Shown here in pieces: positions 1 to 7,451 of a DNA stretch of 37,248 nt. Both the position numbers and the translations under genes were made by a program. Where the stretch lies: contig JAEDLE010000018.1 of the NCBI GenBank assembly GCA_016295455.1, positions 1 through 37,248 on the forward strand, in the 5' to 3' direction. The notes beneath the pieces were generated by a model. The model saw only the letters and a list, made by a program, of their open reading frames with translations. It did no database searches and was not told the origin of the DNA. How positions within the stretch are numbered: the stretch's first letter is position 1; each line of letters begins with the position of its first letter. This DNA is from Bacteroidales bacterium (lineage in GTDB: Bacteria > Bacteroidota > Bacteroidia > Bacteroidales > UBA932).

Positions 1-40
1 GCTTCAAATGCTTTGCAAGGGCCCCCGCGGCGAGCGGGAG

Positions 41-71
41 GGGAAAAGTCACGCTTTGCGTGGCTAATCCC
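41..71 (+). repeat. Hairpin repeat A, copy 1
   Basis: This 31-base unit matches bases 142-172 with a single mismatch. Its core is a short hairpin (CACGC, three-base loop, GCGTG) followed by GGCTAATCCC. It lies outside any gene. It resembles the small REP-like intergenic repeats of bacterial genomes, but I cannot name a described family. Confidence 0.7.
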
Positions 72-94
72 CCACGGGAAGCGGGGAGGGAGCC

Positions 95-127
95 TGCAAA
101 GGAGCGCAGCGACTGCGCAAATCCCCC
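95..127 (+). repeat. Hairpin repeat B, copy 1
   Basis: About 33 bases shared with 1041-1073, with only a few differences. The core GCGCAG-CGA-CTGCGC (104-118) is a perfect 6-bp hairpin with a three-base loop, followed by AAATCCCCCC. Repeat A has the same layout (hairpin, then AATCCC), so the two are probably related. Confidence 0.65.
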
Positions 128-141
128 CGGACAAGCGGCCA

Positions 142-172
142 GGGAAAAGTCACGCTCTGCGTGGCTAATCCC
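142..172 (+). repeat. Hairpin repeat A, copy 2
   Basis: Second copy of the unit at 41-71, in the same orientation, with C for T in the hairpin loop. It ends about 45 bases beyond the 3' end of the leftward antitoxin gene, so it could also lie in the tail of that transcript. Confidence 0.7.
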
Positions 173-216
173 TCTCCTCCCTCGCCTGCCAGATTCAAAA
201 GGAGGGTGTTTAAAAG

Positions 217-528
217 TTACAGGGTAAGCCCAAATTTCAAACCTACCGCATCAGAAATCATAAGAAAAGTAGAGAGTTGCATGTCTGTCTCTCCCTTTTC
301 AAGAAGGGCCACATACTCTCTCTTTTTGCCGATTTTATCGGCAAGCTGCTGCTGAGTCATCCCTGCTGCTTTTCTGGCATCACGAAGCACCTCAGCATAG
401 TACCAAGCACGAGCCTTTGCCTCGAACTCCTCTCGCCGGGCAGTTCCCTTTGGCCCGTATTCCTGCTGAAACATATCCTCAGTAGTGGATAGTTTCTGGA
501 TTTTCTCTATGTCAATCTTCTTTCTCAT
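217..528 (-). CDS. HigA-type antitoxin with XRE helix-turn-helix
   Basis: A 103-residue protein predicted to neutralise the toxin encoded just upstream and to repress the shared promoter. The C-terminal half (about 48-103) is an XRE/Cro helix-turn-helix: RKAAGMTQQQLADKIGKKRE is followed by YVALLEKGE and a closing helix. The N-terminal half (1-45) is charged and probably makes the toxin contact. Its ATG lies inside the 3' end of the toxin gene with a 17-base overlap, indicating translational coupling. Toxin-before-antitoxin order is typical of HigBA-like pairs and the reverse of most RelBE pairs. The likely operator is the palindrome at 863-878. The family call is firm. The name higA is a class label, not a proven orthology. 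Confidence 0.85.
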   Translation of the reverse strand: MRKKIDIEKIQKLSTTEDMFQQEYGPKGTARREEFEAKARAWYYAEVLRDARKAAGMTQQQLADKIGKKREYVALLEKGETDMQLSTFLMISDAVGLKFGLTL

Positions 529-853
529 AATACGTGTCCAAAATATGTTGTGCCTTTTGTATCTCTTTCTTATAGTCCTTGGTGGACTTCTTCATAAAAC
601 CGTTGAGCAGCAAAATTTGCTCAGCCTGTACAATGTTATCATGGTCTATCGTAAAAAGAATCGCCCGATACTCGTTGCCTACAGATATACGCAGTTCATA
701 GAAATCCGTATCAACCAGTTTCTTGACCACCTTGGTGTTTACAACCTTCACCTCGGTTATCATAAACAGCAGATACCGAACCTTCTCCTTGACATTATCC
801 GGCAAGGACTCGAAAAACTCATCGAAAGCTTCGGTTCTGTAAATCTTCCTCAT
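512..853 (-). CDS. RelE/ParE-superfamily toxin (Gp49/HigB-like)
   Basis: A 113-residue protein of the phage-derived Gp49-like branch of RelE/ParE toxins, which in HigB members are ribosome-dependent mRNA interferases. It shows the expected N-terminal helical region (FFESLPDNVKEKV), a central strand with YELRISVGNEYRAILF, and the C-terminal hallmark LNGFMKKSTKDYKKEI, where the family usually has a GF.KK..K.P..EI pattern. Length is normal for the family. The gene starts only three bases after a promoter -7 element, so its mRNA may be leaderless. The pair looks intact and less GC-rich than neighbouring genes, consistent with horizontal acquisition. Toxicity itself is inferred from family membership. 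Confidence 0.85.
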   Translation of the reverse strand: MRKIYRTEAFDEFFESLPDNVKEKVRYLLFMITEVKVVNTKVVKKLVDTDFYELRISVGNEYRAILFTIDHDNIVQAEQILLLNGFMKKSTKDYKKEIQKAQHILDTYYEKED

Positions 854-856
854 ACC

Positions 857-888
857 GCAAAGGTAATAAATTTATTACAATTTGCAAA
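857..888 (-). promoter_or_regulatory. Promoter of the toxin-antitoxin operon
   Basis: Read leftward, this is TTTG (888-885), a 19-base spacer, and TACCTTTGC (865-857). It matches the Bacteroidota primary-sigma consensus TTTG / TAnnTTTG, and the spacer equals that of the tonB and tRNA-Pro promoters in this window. The toxin ATG is at 853-851, so transcription should start at or very near the start codon. Confidence 0.75.
863..878. promoter_or_regulatory. 16-bp perfect palindrome, likely antitoxin operator
   Basis: GTAATAAATTTATTAC equals its own reverse complement. It fills most of the spacer of the toxin-antitoxin promoter and overlaps its -7 element by three bases, so a bound dimer would block RNA polymerase. 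XRE antitoxins commonly autoregulate through such sites. Binding by this particular antitoxin is inferred. Confidence 0.65.
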
Positions 889-892
889 ATAA

Positions 893-1084
893 ATTCTATG
901 GCAGGTGTTCGCTTCAAATCTCTTCAGGCGTCAACGCCTGCTGGATGAGCAGTTCGACCGGATACTGTTCGTGGTCTACCTCGCGCAGCCGAACACCACC
1001 CTGTGCCAGACTGGAGCCGAACTCAAGACACGTTTCGCCATGCAAAGAAACGCAGCGACTGCGCTAATCCCCCTCACTTGCTAG
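893..1084 (+). pseudogene. Possible coding remnant, unidentified
   Basis: An open frame of about 63 codons after an in-frame stop at 890, with no ATG. It reads protein-like in the middle (RQRLLDEQFDRILFVVYLAQ) and ends inside hairpin repeat B at a TAG at 1082-1084. I do not recognise a family. It may be the tail of a gene decayed by repeat insertion, or chance. Confidence 0.2.
1041..1073 (+). repeat. Hairpin repeat B, copy 2
   Basis: Same-orientation copy of the unit at 95-127, with hairpin GCAG-CGA-CTGC and the tail TAATCCCCC. The two copies bracket the toxin-antitoxin pair at 217-853 and its promoter, so that module sits between direct repeats. Confidence 0.65.
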
Positions 1085-1118
1085 AATCTGGAGATCATAA
1101 TCATAGTACGAACAATGA

Positions 1119-1439
1119 TATGTCCCAAATTCTTCTTGTGCAGAAGAAAACGCAAAAGCGAATAAAGCAAAGAGTGAAACGGACCTTCACGAACTTGTTG
1201 TCAGTGATACGAACATATTCATAGGCCTCATTAAGATGGGGTCATTGAGAATATTATTCGGGACAAAGAGGGCCTTCAATCGGGTCATAATACGCCGTGT
1301 TTGTCCCGAAAATTTGAAAAATAGTATTATTTTTGTCCCGATAGAAGAGGATAACTATGACTATACAGGTAGAAATATTGCAGCATTCAAGCAGATTTTC
1401 ATAGAGCAGTATGAGTTTGCTGTTAAAAATTACTTTTAA
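1119..1439 (+). pseudogene. Remnant of a PIN-domain gene
   Basis: A frame open from just after a TGA at 1116 to a TAA at 1437-1439 encodes, from about base 1194, the string LVVSDTNIFIGLIKMG. This is the first strand and catalytic-aspartate motif (DTN.F) that opens PIN-domain ribonucleases, such as VapC-like proteins. Downstream of base 1255 the translation no longer looks like a PIN domain, and the remaining acidic residues cannot be found. The gene therefore appears truncated or rearranged. The residues before the motif (AEENAKANKAKSETDLHE) look like the C-terminus of a small charged protein and could be a fused antitoxin tail. Call based on motif recognition only. Confidence 0.45.
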
Positions 1440-1604
1440 TGCTTGATACTTCCACAGATAAGTGGCATGTTTGCACCAAGATGCTGCTGCATCCGGAAAT
1501 TCATTGACAACCTACCTTCCAGACCCATCTGTGGCACTTCCTTGTTTTCCTGAGGTGGGCCGGCGAACAACAACAGCGGCTGGCTATTTTCGGACTCCGA
1601 AAGG

Positions 1605-1952
1605 CTATTCTTCGGGTAATGACTCAAAGCCTTCTGGAATCGCTTGAAGCCCTGAGGGTGTTCTTTCAAAAGCACTGCAGATGGGCGAATCAAGTAATGG
1701 GATTATCTCCATGTCATAATTCGCGATGGTATTGACATCGTAGAGTTCAAAATGGCTGGGGTCATCGGTATACTCTTGGTCTTCACTGCCTTCAAAAAAC
1801 CGCCATCCGCTATCTGACGGTTCATCACCTTCTTCCCGGTACATGTATCCAACTTTTCCTCCATCGACGGTAATCCGGTCCGACGCAATACAATACCCCA
1901 TAGGTTCAATAAGCCTTTTGATTTGGTCTGCGGCTAAAAATAACTGTTTCAT
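1605..1952 (-). CDS. Imm33/DUF2185 family protein, putative immunity protein
   Basis: A protein of about 115 residues matching the DUF2185 (Imm33) pattern: VGYMYREE, then SGWRFFEGSEDQEYTDDPSHF, then YDVNTIANYD and IIPLLDSPICSAFER. Members of this family are often immunity genes of polymorphic toxin systems, but many occur alone. No toxin gene is visible beside it. I chose the ATG at 1952; an upstream GTG at 1964 would add four residues. It lies 63 bases beyond the GH97 stop on the same strand, but its lower GC and accessory surroundings suggest separate origin. Family call good, function unproven. Confidence 0.7.
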   Translation of the reverse strand: MKQLFLAADQIKRLIEPMGYCIASDRITVDGGKVGYMYREEGDEPSDSGWRFFEGSEDQEYTDDPSHFELYDVNTIANYDMEIIPLLDSPICSAFERTPSGLQAIPEGFESLPEE

Positions 1953-2015
1953 ATCCGAAATCACTAGTAAAAGTTTCCTTCAAAGAATAAACGATTGGTT
2001 TTGGAACATACAATG

Positions 2016-3905
2016 CTATCGTATCACCATCAGGAACCCGCCCCTGGCCCGGCAGCTGACCGAAATGTCAGACCCGGTTCCGTTCAGGTCAAGATCGGAA
2101 ATCGCGAAGCTGCGGTCCGTGTCACCGTCGGCGAAAAGCCTGGCCACGTTGCCATATTCATAAAGACGCGAGAGGCTGAAAGTCAGAGTCCGGGCCTCGT
2201 CAAGACCGTTGATTCCGGCTATGTACCAGCTCTTGCCCTTGCGGCGGGCGATGACTGCGCTTTCTCCGGGATAACCCTCAAGCAGCAGGGTCTCATCCCA
2301 GGCGGTCGGAAGTGAAGAAAGCACAGCCCTGACTTTGTCAGGAAGGCTCCGGTAAGTCTGCGGACTGTCAGGCATATGCTGGAGCGAAGACTCGAACAGC
2401 ACTGTCAGCGCAAGTTCGTGTCCGTGAGTCGTGATATGAGGATGCTGCGAATCCGAGAAAGTGCCCGGAGTATAGTCCATCGAACCTATGACATTCCTTG
2501 TATATGGCAATGTGGCATTGTGCACCGCCGCCCTCGAGGTCAGGACAGGCATATTGTTGTACCACTCGGCGCCATATACCGCCTCCATGGTCATCAGATT
2601 AGGCCAGGTCCTCTGCCATCCGCGCGGAATGGTAGCTCCGTGGAAATTGATCATCAGCCTGTGCCTTGCGGCATCGCTCATCAGGTCAATGTAATAATCC
2701 ATATCCCCGGACCTGTCTCCGGCGAAGAAATCCACCTTGATGCCGGCAACGCCCTGACTGTTGAGCCAACTGTACTCCTTCTCCCTGTCTTCGGGAGCGT
2801 TCAGCCTGTAATAAGGCGTCGGGGCTCCGTTGATCCAGCCCGTACTGGAATTATACCAAATCATAGGCTTCACACCCTTCGCGACGGCATATGCCAACGC
2901 GTCCTCCACGTCGCCACCGTTGCCCATCACATCCCATTCGGCATCGATCAGGTCATATGGCCATCCCATCTCCGCGGCCAGGTCCATATACTCGGTGACT
3001 ATGCGGAAGTCGTTGGAACCGTGATTGTTGGCCCAGTATATCCAGGACACGGGGCCGGGCTGTATCCAGCTGGTGTCATCTATCCGGGAAGGATCGGAGA
3101 CATCGGTCACAAGCGTGGATTCGACTATGTCGGAAAGCTCTCCGGCGATAATCACCCTCCAAGGCGACTCCCATCTCTCCTGCCCCACGGCGAGACTGTC
3201 CTCCGCCAGCATCACCCTGTAGTGAGGTCCGGCATTGTCATTCAGCAGATACGATCCGCAATGCCCCTTTCTCATATTCGCCTCTGTGACAAGGGCGAAG
3301 AGACCTTCGGATGGTTCGACTAGCGCGGGATAGCCCCAGTCCGTCCTCTCCCTCTGCTTCCAGCTTACCTTGCTGCCGTCGGTGGCCTTCGGGTAGAAAG
3401 CCTCGTAACCGCCAGGCTCATAATTCTGCATCCAACGGTTCACGCCCACGGGGATGAGGTATTCCGTCCCTTCCCAGGTCAGCACCCCTGCTCCGTGAGG
3501 CAATATATATTGGAAGGCCAGACCGTCGTCAAAGAGCCTGAAACGGAGCTGAAGTTCCTCGTTGTCAGCATTCAACAGGCTGAGAGTCATTTCGTTGGCA
3601 TATTTGTCAATATGGCTTCGCTTTCCGCTGACCATATCATAGACCTCATGCACCTGCGAAACGGGACCGGCCTTCATTTCCAGGCCTTCGTCCCAGACGC
3701 AGGCGTCGGTACCCAGACCCAGCTTCACGCTGTCCAGAACAATCCTCTCCCCGGCCGAAAGCCTGAACATGACCTGCCCTTTGACCTTGTCCCGGAATAT
3801 GGCTACGTCGAGGCTTCCGTCAGGAGACTTGAGCCCATATCCGCCGCAGCTGCAGACCAGTACGGCTGCGGCTGCAAATGAAAACAGTTTCCTGAACATG
3901 GTCAT
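2016..3905 (-). CDS. GH97 family alpha-glycosidase, retaining type, lipoprotein
   Basis: A 629-residue GH97 enzyme, normal length. A lipoprotein signal ends at VCSC (Cys20). The N-terminal beta-sandwich runs to about 275, the TIM barrel from about 285 to 530, and a C-terminal sandwich follows. The barrel has GIKVDFF with Asp392, the position of the nucleophile in retaining GH97 enzymes such as the Bacteroides thetaiotaomicron alpha-galactosidase. SusB-type inverting alpha-glucosidases lack this Asp. NLMTMEAVYGAEWYN supplies the probable acid (Glu447). Alpha-galactosidase or beta-L-arabinopyranosidase activity is therefore likelier than alpha-glucosidase. Its ATG overlaps the CE15 stop (ATGA), so it is the coupled last gene of the glycosidase operon. 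Predicted periplasmic or outer-membrane anchored. Confidence 0.9.
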   Translation of the reverse strand: MTMFRKLFSFAAAAVLVCSCGGYGLKSPDGSLDVAIFRDKVKGQVMFRLSAGERIVLDSVKLGLGTDACVWDEGLEMKAGPVSQVHEVYDMVSGKRSHIDKYANEMTLSLLNADNEELQLRFRLFDDGLAFQYILPHGAGVLTWEGTEYLIPVGVNRWMQNYEPGGYEAFYPKATDGSKVSWKQRERTDWGYPALVEPSEGLFALVTEANMRKGHCGSYLLNDNAGPHYRVMLAEDSLAVGQERWESPWRVIIAGELSDIVESTLVTDVSDPSRIDDTSWIQPGPVSWIYWANNHGSNDFRIVTEYMDLAAEMGWPYDLIDAEWDVMGNGGDVEDALAYAVAKGVKPMIWYNSSTGWINGAPTPYYRLNAPEDREKEYSWLNSQGVAGIKVDFFAGDRSGDMDYYIDLMSDAARHRLMINFHGATIPRGWQRTWPNLMTMEAVYGAEWYNNMPVLTSRAAVHNATLPYTRNVIGSMDYTPGTFSDSQHPHITTHGHELALTVLFESSLQHMPDSPQTYRSLPDKVRAVLSSLPTAWDETLLLEGYPGESAVIARRKGKSWYIAGINGLDEARTLTFSLSRLYEYGNVARLFADGDTDRSFAISDLDLNGTGSDISVSCRARGGFLMVIR

Positions 3906-5131
3906 TCAGCCGTCACTGCCCAAGGCATCCAGGATGCGGTGTCGACATCTTCGAACATAGGAGCGTTGGTAACCACGGTAGGAACATCCTTTCCGAGCAG
4001 GAAGCGGTCCACGAAGCACTCCACGTCCGGATACTGCTCCTTTGGCAACATACAGTGCATATGGCCGCCCTGAATGCTGTAGCCCATCCTGTCGGCTATG
4101 CCGAATTCTTCCCAGACCTTTCTTGCAGCAACGCAGGATACATATCCGGATTCATCTGCAAGCCATTCATAATCAGTGTTTCCGAGTACCAGAAGAGCGC
4201 GAGGCGCGATAAGGGCGCAGAGCTCATGATGGTCCATAGGCAACTTGGAGACATTGTCTCCTTCGAACTGCTTCATGCTCTCCTTGAACCAGGAGAAGTT
4301 GGTGGAACCGAGCCTTTCGACCCAGCCGAGAGTTTCGGTGTACCTCCAGGCTGCAGCCCCGCCGCCACCCGGCTCCTGCGCTATGGTCAGGGCGATTCTC
4401 TCATCCAGTGCGGCTGACCAGAGGGCCATCTTGCCGGCGAAGGAACAGCCGCTGATGCCTATGCGGGTGAGGTCCAGTCCGAGCTGCGGTGCCACTTGCT
4501 CGAGACCGTCGATAAGCCGGCTGACGCCCCAAGGCCACATACAGTACGCCCCGTTCTCCTCAAGCTCAGGGTACAGCCTGTTCACAGGCTCGTTGCCCCT
4601 GGTCTGGGTGTGGCTCATCACAGCAGGGAAAGGGAAACCCACTATGGCTATATTCCTGCTGGCGAATATGTCGCGTGGCAGGCTGCCGGGGTTGGCTCCC
4701 ATTCCTATACCTATCATCAGAGGATGAGGACCCTCGGTCTGAGGAATCTTGAGAGGGCAGTTCATCGTGATGCTCTCACCGTTGACGCTCACCTCCACAA
4801 CCAGCAGGGTGTCGCCCTGGAGCGTGGCCTTGGTGCACTCCTTCGGGGTCTGAGGCTTCCAGCCCACCTCATATTCATAGAGTTCGGCCATGATTTCGTT
4901 CCTTCTCCTCTCCCACTGGGAGAACTTCTTCACGCGTCCGCTGCCGTCAGACCATTCCAGCGGGTCAGGAAGGGTAGCGATGCGTTCGAGCTCGTCGAAA
5001 GCAGGCAATACCGGCTTTTCGAAAGCCGCGCCGGTGTTTTCGTCTCCATATACAAGAGGAGGAGTCGTGTCCGATGCGCAGGAGCAAGCAAGCGCACCCG
5101 CAAGCAAAAGGGGGATGAGAATCTTTTTCAT
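3902..5131 (-). CDS. CE15-like glucuronoyl esterase, lipoprotein
   Basis: A 409-residue alpha/beta-hydrolase of the CE15 type. Known members cleave the ester between 4-O-methyl-glucuronate side chains of xylan and lignin alcohols. A lipoprotein signal precedes Cys16/Cys18 (ALACSC). The nucleophile elbow is GCSFAGK with Ser230. QEPGGGG places an acidic Glu253 23 residues later, the spacing I recall for the non-canonical CE15 triad. The histidine lies in GGHMHC (His357 or His359). CE15 members usually carry GCSR.GK, so the FAG variant is divergent and methyl-ester or alcohol specificity may differ. It sits between GH31 (35-base gap) and GH97 (4-base overlap), supporting a role in uronic-acid-decorated hemicellulose or pectin. 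Confidence 0.8.
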   Translation of the reverse strand: MKKILIPLLLAGALACSCASDTTPPLVYGDENTGAAFEKPVLPAFDELERIATLPDPLEWSDGSGRVKKFSQWERRRNEIMAELYEYEVGWKPQTPKECTKATLQGDTLLVVEVSVNGESITMNCPLKIPQTEGPHPLMIGIGMGANPGSLPRDIFASRNIAIVGFPFPAVMSHTQTRGNEPVNRLYPELEENGAYCMWPWGVSRLIDGLEQVAPQLGLDLTRIGISGCSFAGKMALWSAALDERIALTIAQEPGGGGAAAWRYTETLGWVERLGSTNFSWFKESMKQFEGDNVSKLPMDHHELCALIAPRALLVLGNTDYEWLADESGYVSCVAARKVWEEFGIADRMGYSIQGGHMHCMLPKEQYPDVECFVDRFLLGKDVPTVVTNAPMFEDVDTASWMPWAVTAE

Positions 5132-5166
5132 ATCTTTCGGATTATTGTAGTTGCAAGGTCAAATGT

Positions 5167-7425
5167 TCAGAGACGTTCAAAAATTGGAATCGAGTCAGGA
5201 CGCACCGGCACTTCGACATATTCAGAGCCGGCGTAGGTGCTGCCGTCGTCCAGGCGTTTCCAGCCGTTGTCGTTTTCCGGCAGGTATACGGTCATGGATG
5301 TCACTGAAGGCGCGAGCACCGGACATACCAGATACTTAGGTCCGAACATATATTCGGTGTCCTGCTTCATCGCCTCCTCGTCATCCGGGAAGTCGAATAC
5401 CAGCGGACGCATCAGGGTGTAGTCTTCGCGTGCAACCCTGTCGGCGCAACTTCTCAGGTAAGGGAAGAGTTCCTTCCTGTCGCCTATGGCCTTCACGAAG
5501 AACTCTTCTGTCGCGGCGTCATAACGCCAAGGTTCGGTCTTGCTCATATAACCGTGCACCCTCATCACCGGCAACATCACCGCAGTCTGTATCCAGCGCA
5601 GCATACGCTCCTGATAATCAGGATCTTCGTACTGATTTCCGGGGCGGAAGAATCCGCCTGCATCATAGGTCCACCAAGGCTGTCCGGCAGACATCATGCC
5701 CAGGCCTCCTATTATCTGCCGCCTCAGTGTCTCCCAGTCATTTCCTACATCTCCGCTCCAGGTCACGGCGCCATATCTCTGCATTCCGGCAGCGGCACTG
5801 CGGGTGAGTATAAGCGGTTCTTCGTCCGGTCTTGCCTTGCGCAGTCCTTCATATGCGGTCTTGACGACTTTGAGGGGATATACATTCCTGTAGAGTTCTC
5901 CCGGGAGATTGTCCTTTCCCACCGTTCTTCCCGCGAGGTCGTCATTCTCCGGTTCCGTAGCATCCAGCCACCAGGCATCGATGCCCAGGCTCACGAGCTT
6001 CTCCTCGAAATTCTTCCAGTAATATGCCGATGCGTCAGCATCGAAGAAATCGATCCAGTCCGTGCCGTCGATATAGTATCCCAGGGAATCCATCCGGTGA
6101 CCCAGTTCGCTGGAACGGTCAATCTTGGACCACACGGAGAGCATCAGTTTCATGTCCATATCGTGGAGGCTGTCCACAAGTGCTTGAGGGTCAGGATAAT
6201 TCTCAGGGTCGAACTGCATGGAGTTCCATCCGGTCCTGCCCCACCACTGCCAGTCCTGGACTATGATGTCAACGGGTATGCCCTTCTCCCTGAAGGTCCG
6301 GGCGTTTTCAAGCAGGTCGGCGGAAGAGACATAGCGCTCGCGGCAATGTACATAACCGAGGGCGGCGTCAGATATGCGCGGAGCCTTGCCGGTAAGAGTT
6401 CTGAATGCGCCTACTATCTCGTCAGCACTTCCGCTGAATACGGTGTAGTCGAGAGCGGAAGCTACCGGCGAGCTGAATTCGGTATCCCCCCTGTCGAGCC
6501 TCCATCCTACCGAAGGACTGTCACCCCTGGACCCGCGCACGACTATGCTGTGCGTTCCAGCCGTCAGATCCATCTTCACCGAAGTGGTAGGAGGCAGCCA
6601 GGGATTGTTCAGGTCGGAGACCACCTCTCCGTCTATTTCCATATAGAGCTTTCTGGCCATTTTCTGGCCGACATCCAGCAGCAGGGAATACCGTCCGTCC
6701 TCCGGGGCTGTAAACTCGCCTTTAAAAGTCTCGAACATACGCCTTTCCCGTATGTTGCCGTGAGTGCTTGTCGCATTTACGTATATGGCTTTACCATCGC
6801 CGTCTTCTGCACGTTCCAGCTTCACCACCTGTTCGGAAGGGTTGAAATCGGTCAGACCGTAATTGTTCCAGAATATGCCATATCCTTTATTGGATATGAC
6901 AACGGGGATGGATATTTGTGTGTTGACCTGCGTGAGCCTCCTGGTGAGGCCGCTGACGTCGAGGTATCCGTCCTGGAACTGCCCCAGGCCGAACTGATGG
7001 TCCTTTTCCTGCCTCTCGAATCTCTGGGAAACGGAGACAGCGGGGGTGTTTCCGATCCGGGTCTCCCCGATTTTCCTGCCGCCTTCGCTTTCGCTGAGCA
7101 GCGGATTCCCGTCCCCGTCAAAGAAACGGAGCCTGCCGTCTGTCTTGTCGCAGACCGTACGGATCTTCTGCTGGATGACGGTCACGGTCTGTTCGTCCTC
7201 GACTATCCTGAAACGTGGTCTTGCGCATTTTTCGGTGTAATAGAGTTCTTCCGGTTCATAGGTCTCCGCTCCGGCAACACGGATTCTCACGCTGTTGTCT
7301 GTCAGCGGGGATATGCTGACGGTACCCGATGCGGTCCTTACATCCACGGGCCCGCGTCTGCCGCAGCCTGACAAGGCCAGGACCGCAGTTGCAATCGCAA
7401 GGGAGATTTTTCCAAAGGTGGTCAT
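5167..7425 (-). CDS. GH31 alpha-xylosidase-like enzyme with PA14-like insert, lipoprotein
   Basis: A 752-residue GH31 enzyme with a lipobox LSGC (Cys21). The N-terminal beta-sandwich spans about 30-215. A beta-rich PA14-like insert lies at roughly 228-320 (GEFTAPEDGRYSLLLDVG through LTAGTHSIVVRG), and the TIM barrel starts near 350. The nucleophile motif is WWLDATEPE (Asp488) and the acid/base lies in WSGDVGNDW (Asp559). The insert and the LDATEPE form recall xyloglucan alpha-xylosidases such as those of Cellvibrio and Bacteroides ovatus. Alpha-xylosidase is thus the best guess, with alpha-galactosidase or alpha-glucosidase possible. It is second in the leftward operon, 26 bases after the C69 gene. 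Predicted location is the periplasm or outer membrane. Confidence 0.88.
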   Translation of the reverse strand: MTTFGKISLAIATAVLALSGCGRRGPVDVRTASGTVSISPLTDNSVRIRVAGAETYEPEELYYTEKCARPRFRIVEDEQTVTVIQQKIRTVCDKTDGRLRFFDGDGNPLLSESEGGRKIGETRIGNTPAVSVSQRFERQEKDHQFGLGQFQDGYLDVSGLTRRLTQVNTQISIPVVISNKGYGIFWNNYGLTDFNPSEQVVKLERAEDGDGKAIYVNATSTHGNIRERRMFETFKGEFTAPEDGRYSLLLDVGQKMARKLYMEIDGEVVSDLNNPWLPPTTSVKMDLTAGTHSIVVRGSRGDSPSVGWRLDRGDTEFSSPVASALDYTVFSGSADEIVGAFRTLTGKAPRISDAALGYVHCRERYVSSADLLENARTFREKGIPVDIIVQDWQWWGRTGWNSMQFDPENYPDPQALVDSLHDMDMKLMLSVWSKIDRSSELGHRMDSLGYYIDGTDWIDFFDADASAYYWKNFEEKLVSLGIDAWWLDATEPENDDLAGRTVGKDNLPGELYRNVYPLKVVKTAYEGLRKARPDEEPLILTRSAAAGMQRYGAVTWSGDVGNDWETLRRQIIGGLGMMSAGQPWWTYDAGGFFRPGNQYEDPDYQERMLRWIQTAVMLPVMRVHGYMSKTEPWRYDAATEEFFVKAIGDRKELFPYLRSCADRVAREDYTLMRPLVFDFPDDEEAMKQDTEYMFGPKYLVCPVLAPSVTSMTVYLPENDNGWKRLDDGSTYAGSEYVEVPVRPDSIPIFERL

Positions 7426-7451
7426 ATTTCAGTCAGTTTTAGTAATTCAAA

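Noticed and set aside
1..180. CRISPR array from the repeated units near the left edge
   Set aside because: Only two copies of each unit, unequal spacing, hairpin cores and no cas genes.
1436..1693. An 85-codon leftward frame overlapping the DUF2185 gene
   Set aside because: Its first third overlaps the DUF2185 3' end in another frame. The remainder looks somewhat protein-like, but I find no family or start signal.
5554..7371. A 605-codon rightward open frame opposite the GH31 gene
   Set aside because: It is the antisense shadow of a gene with intact GH31 motifs, and its translation shows no domain pattern.
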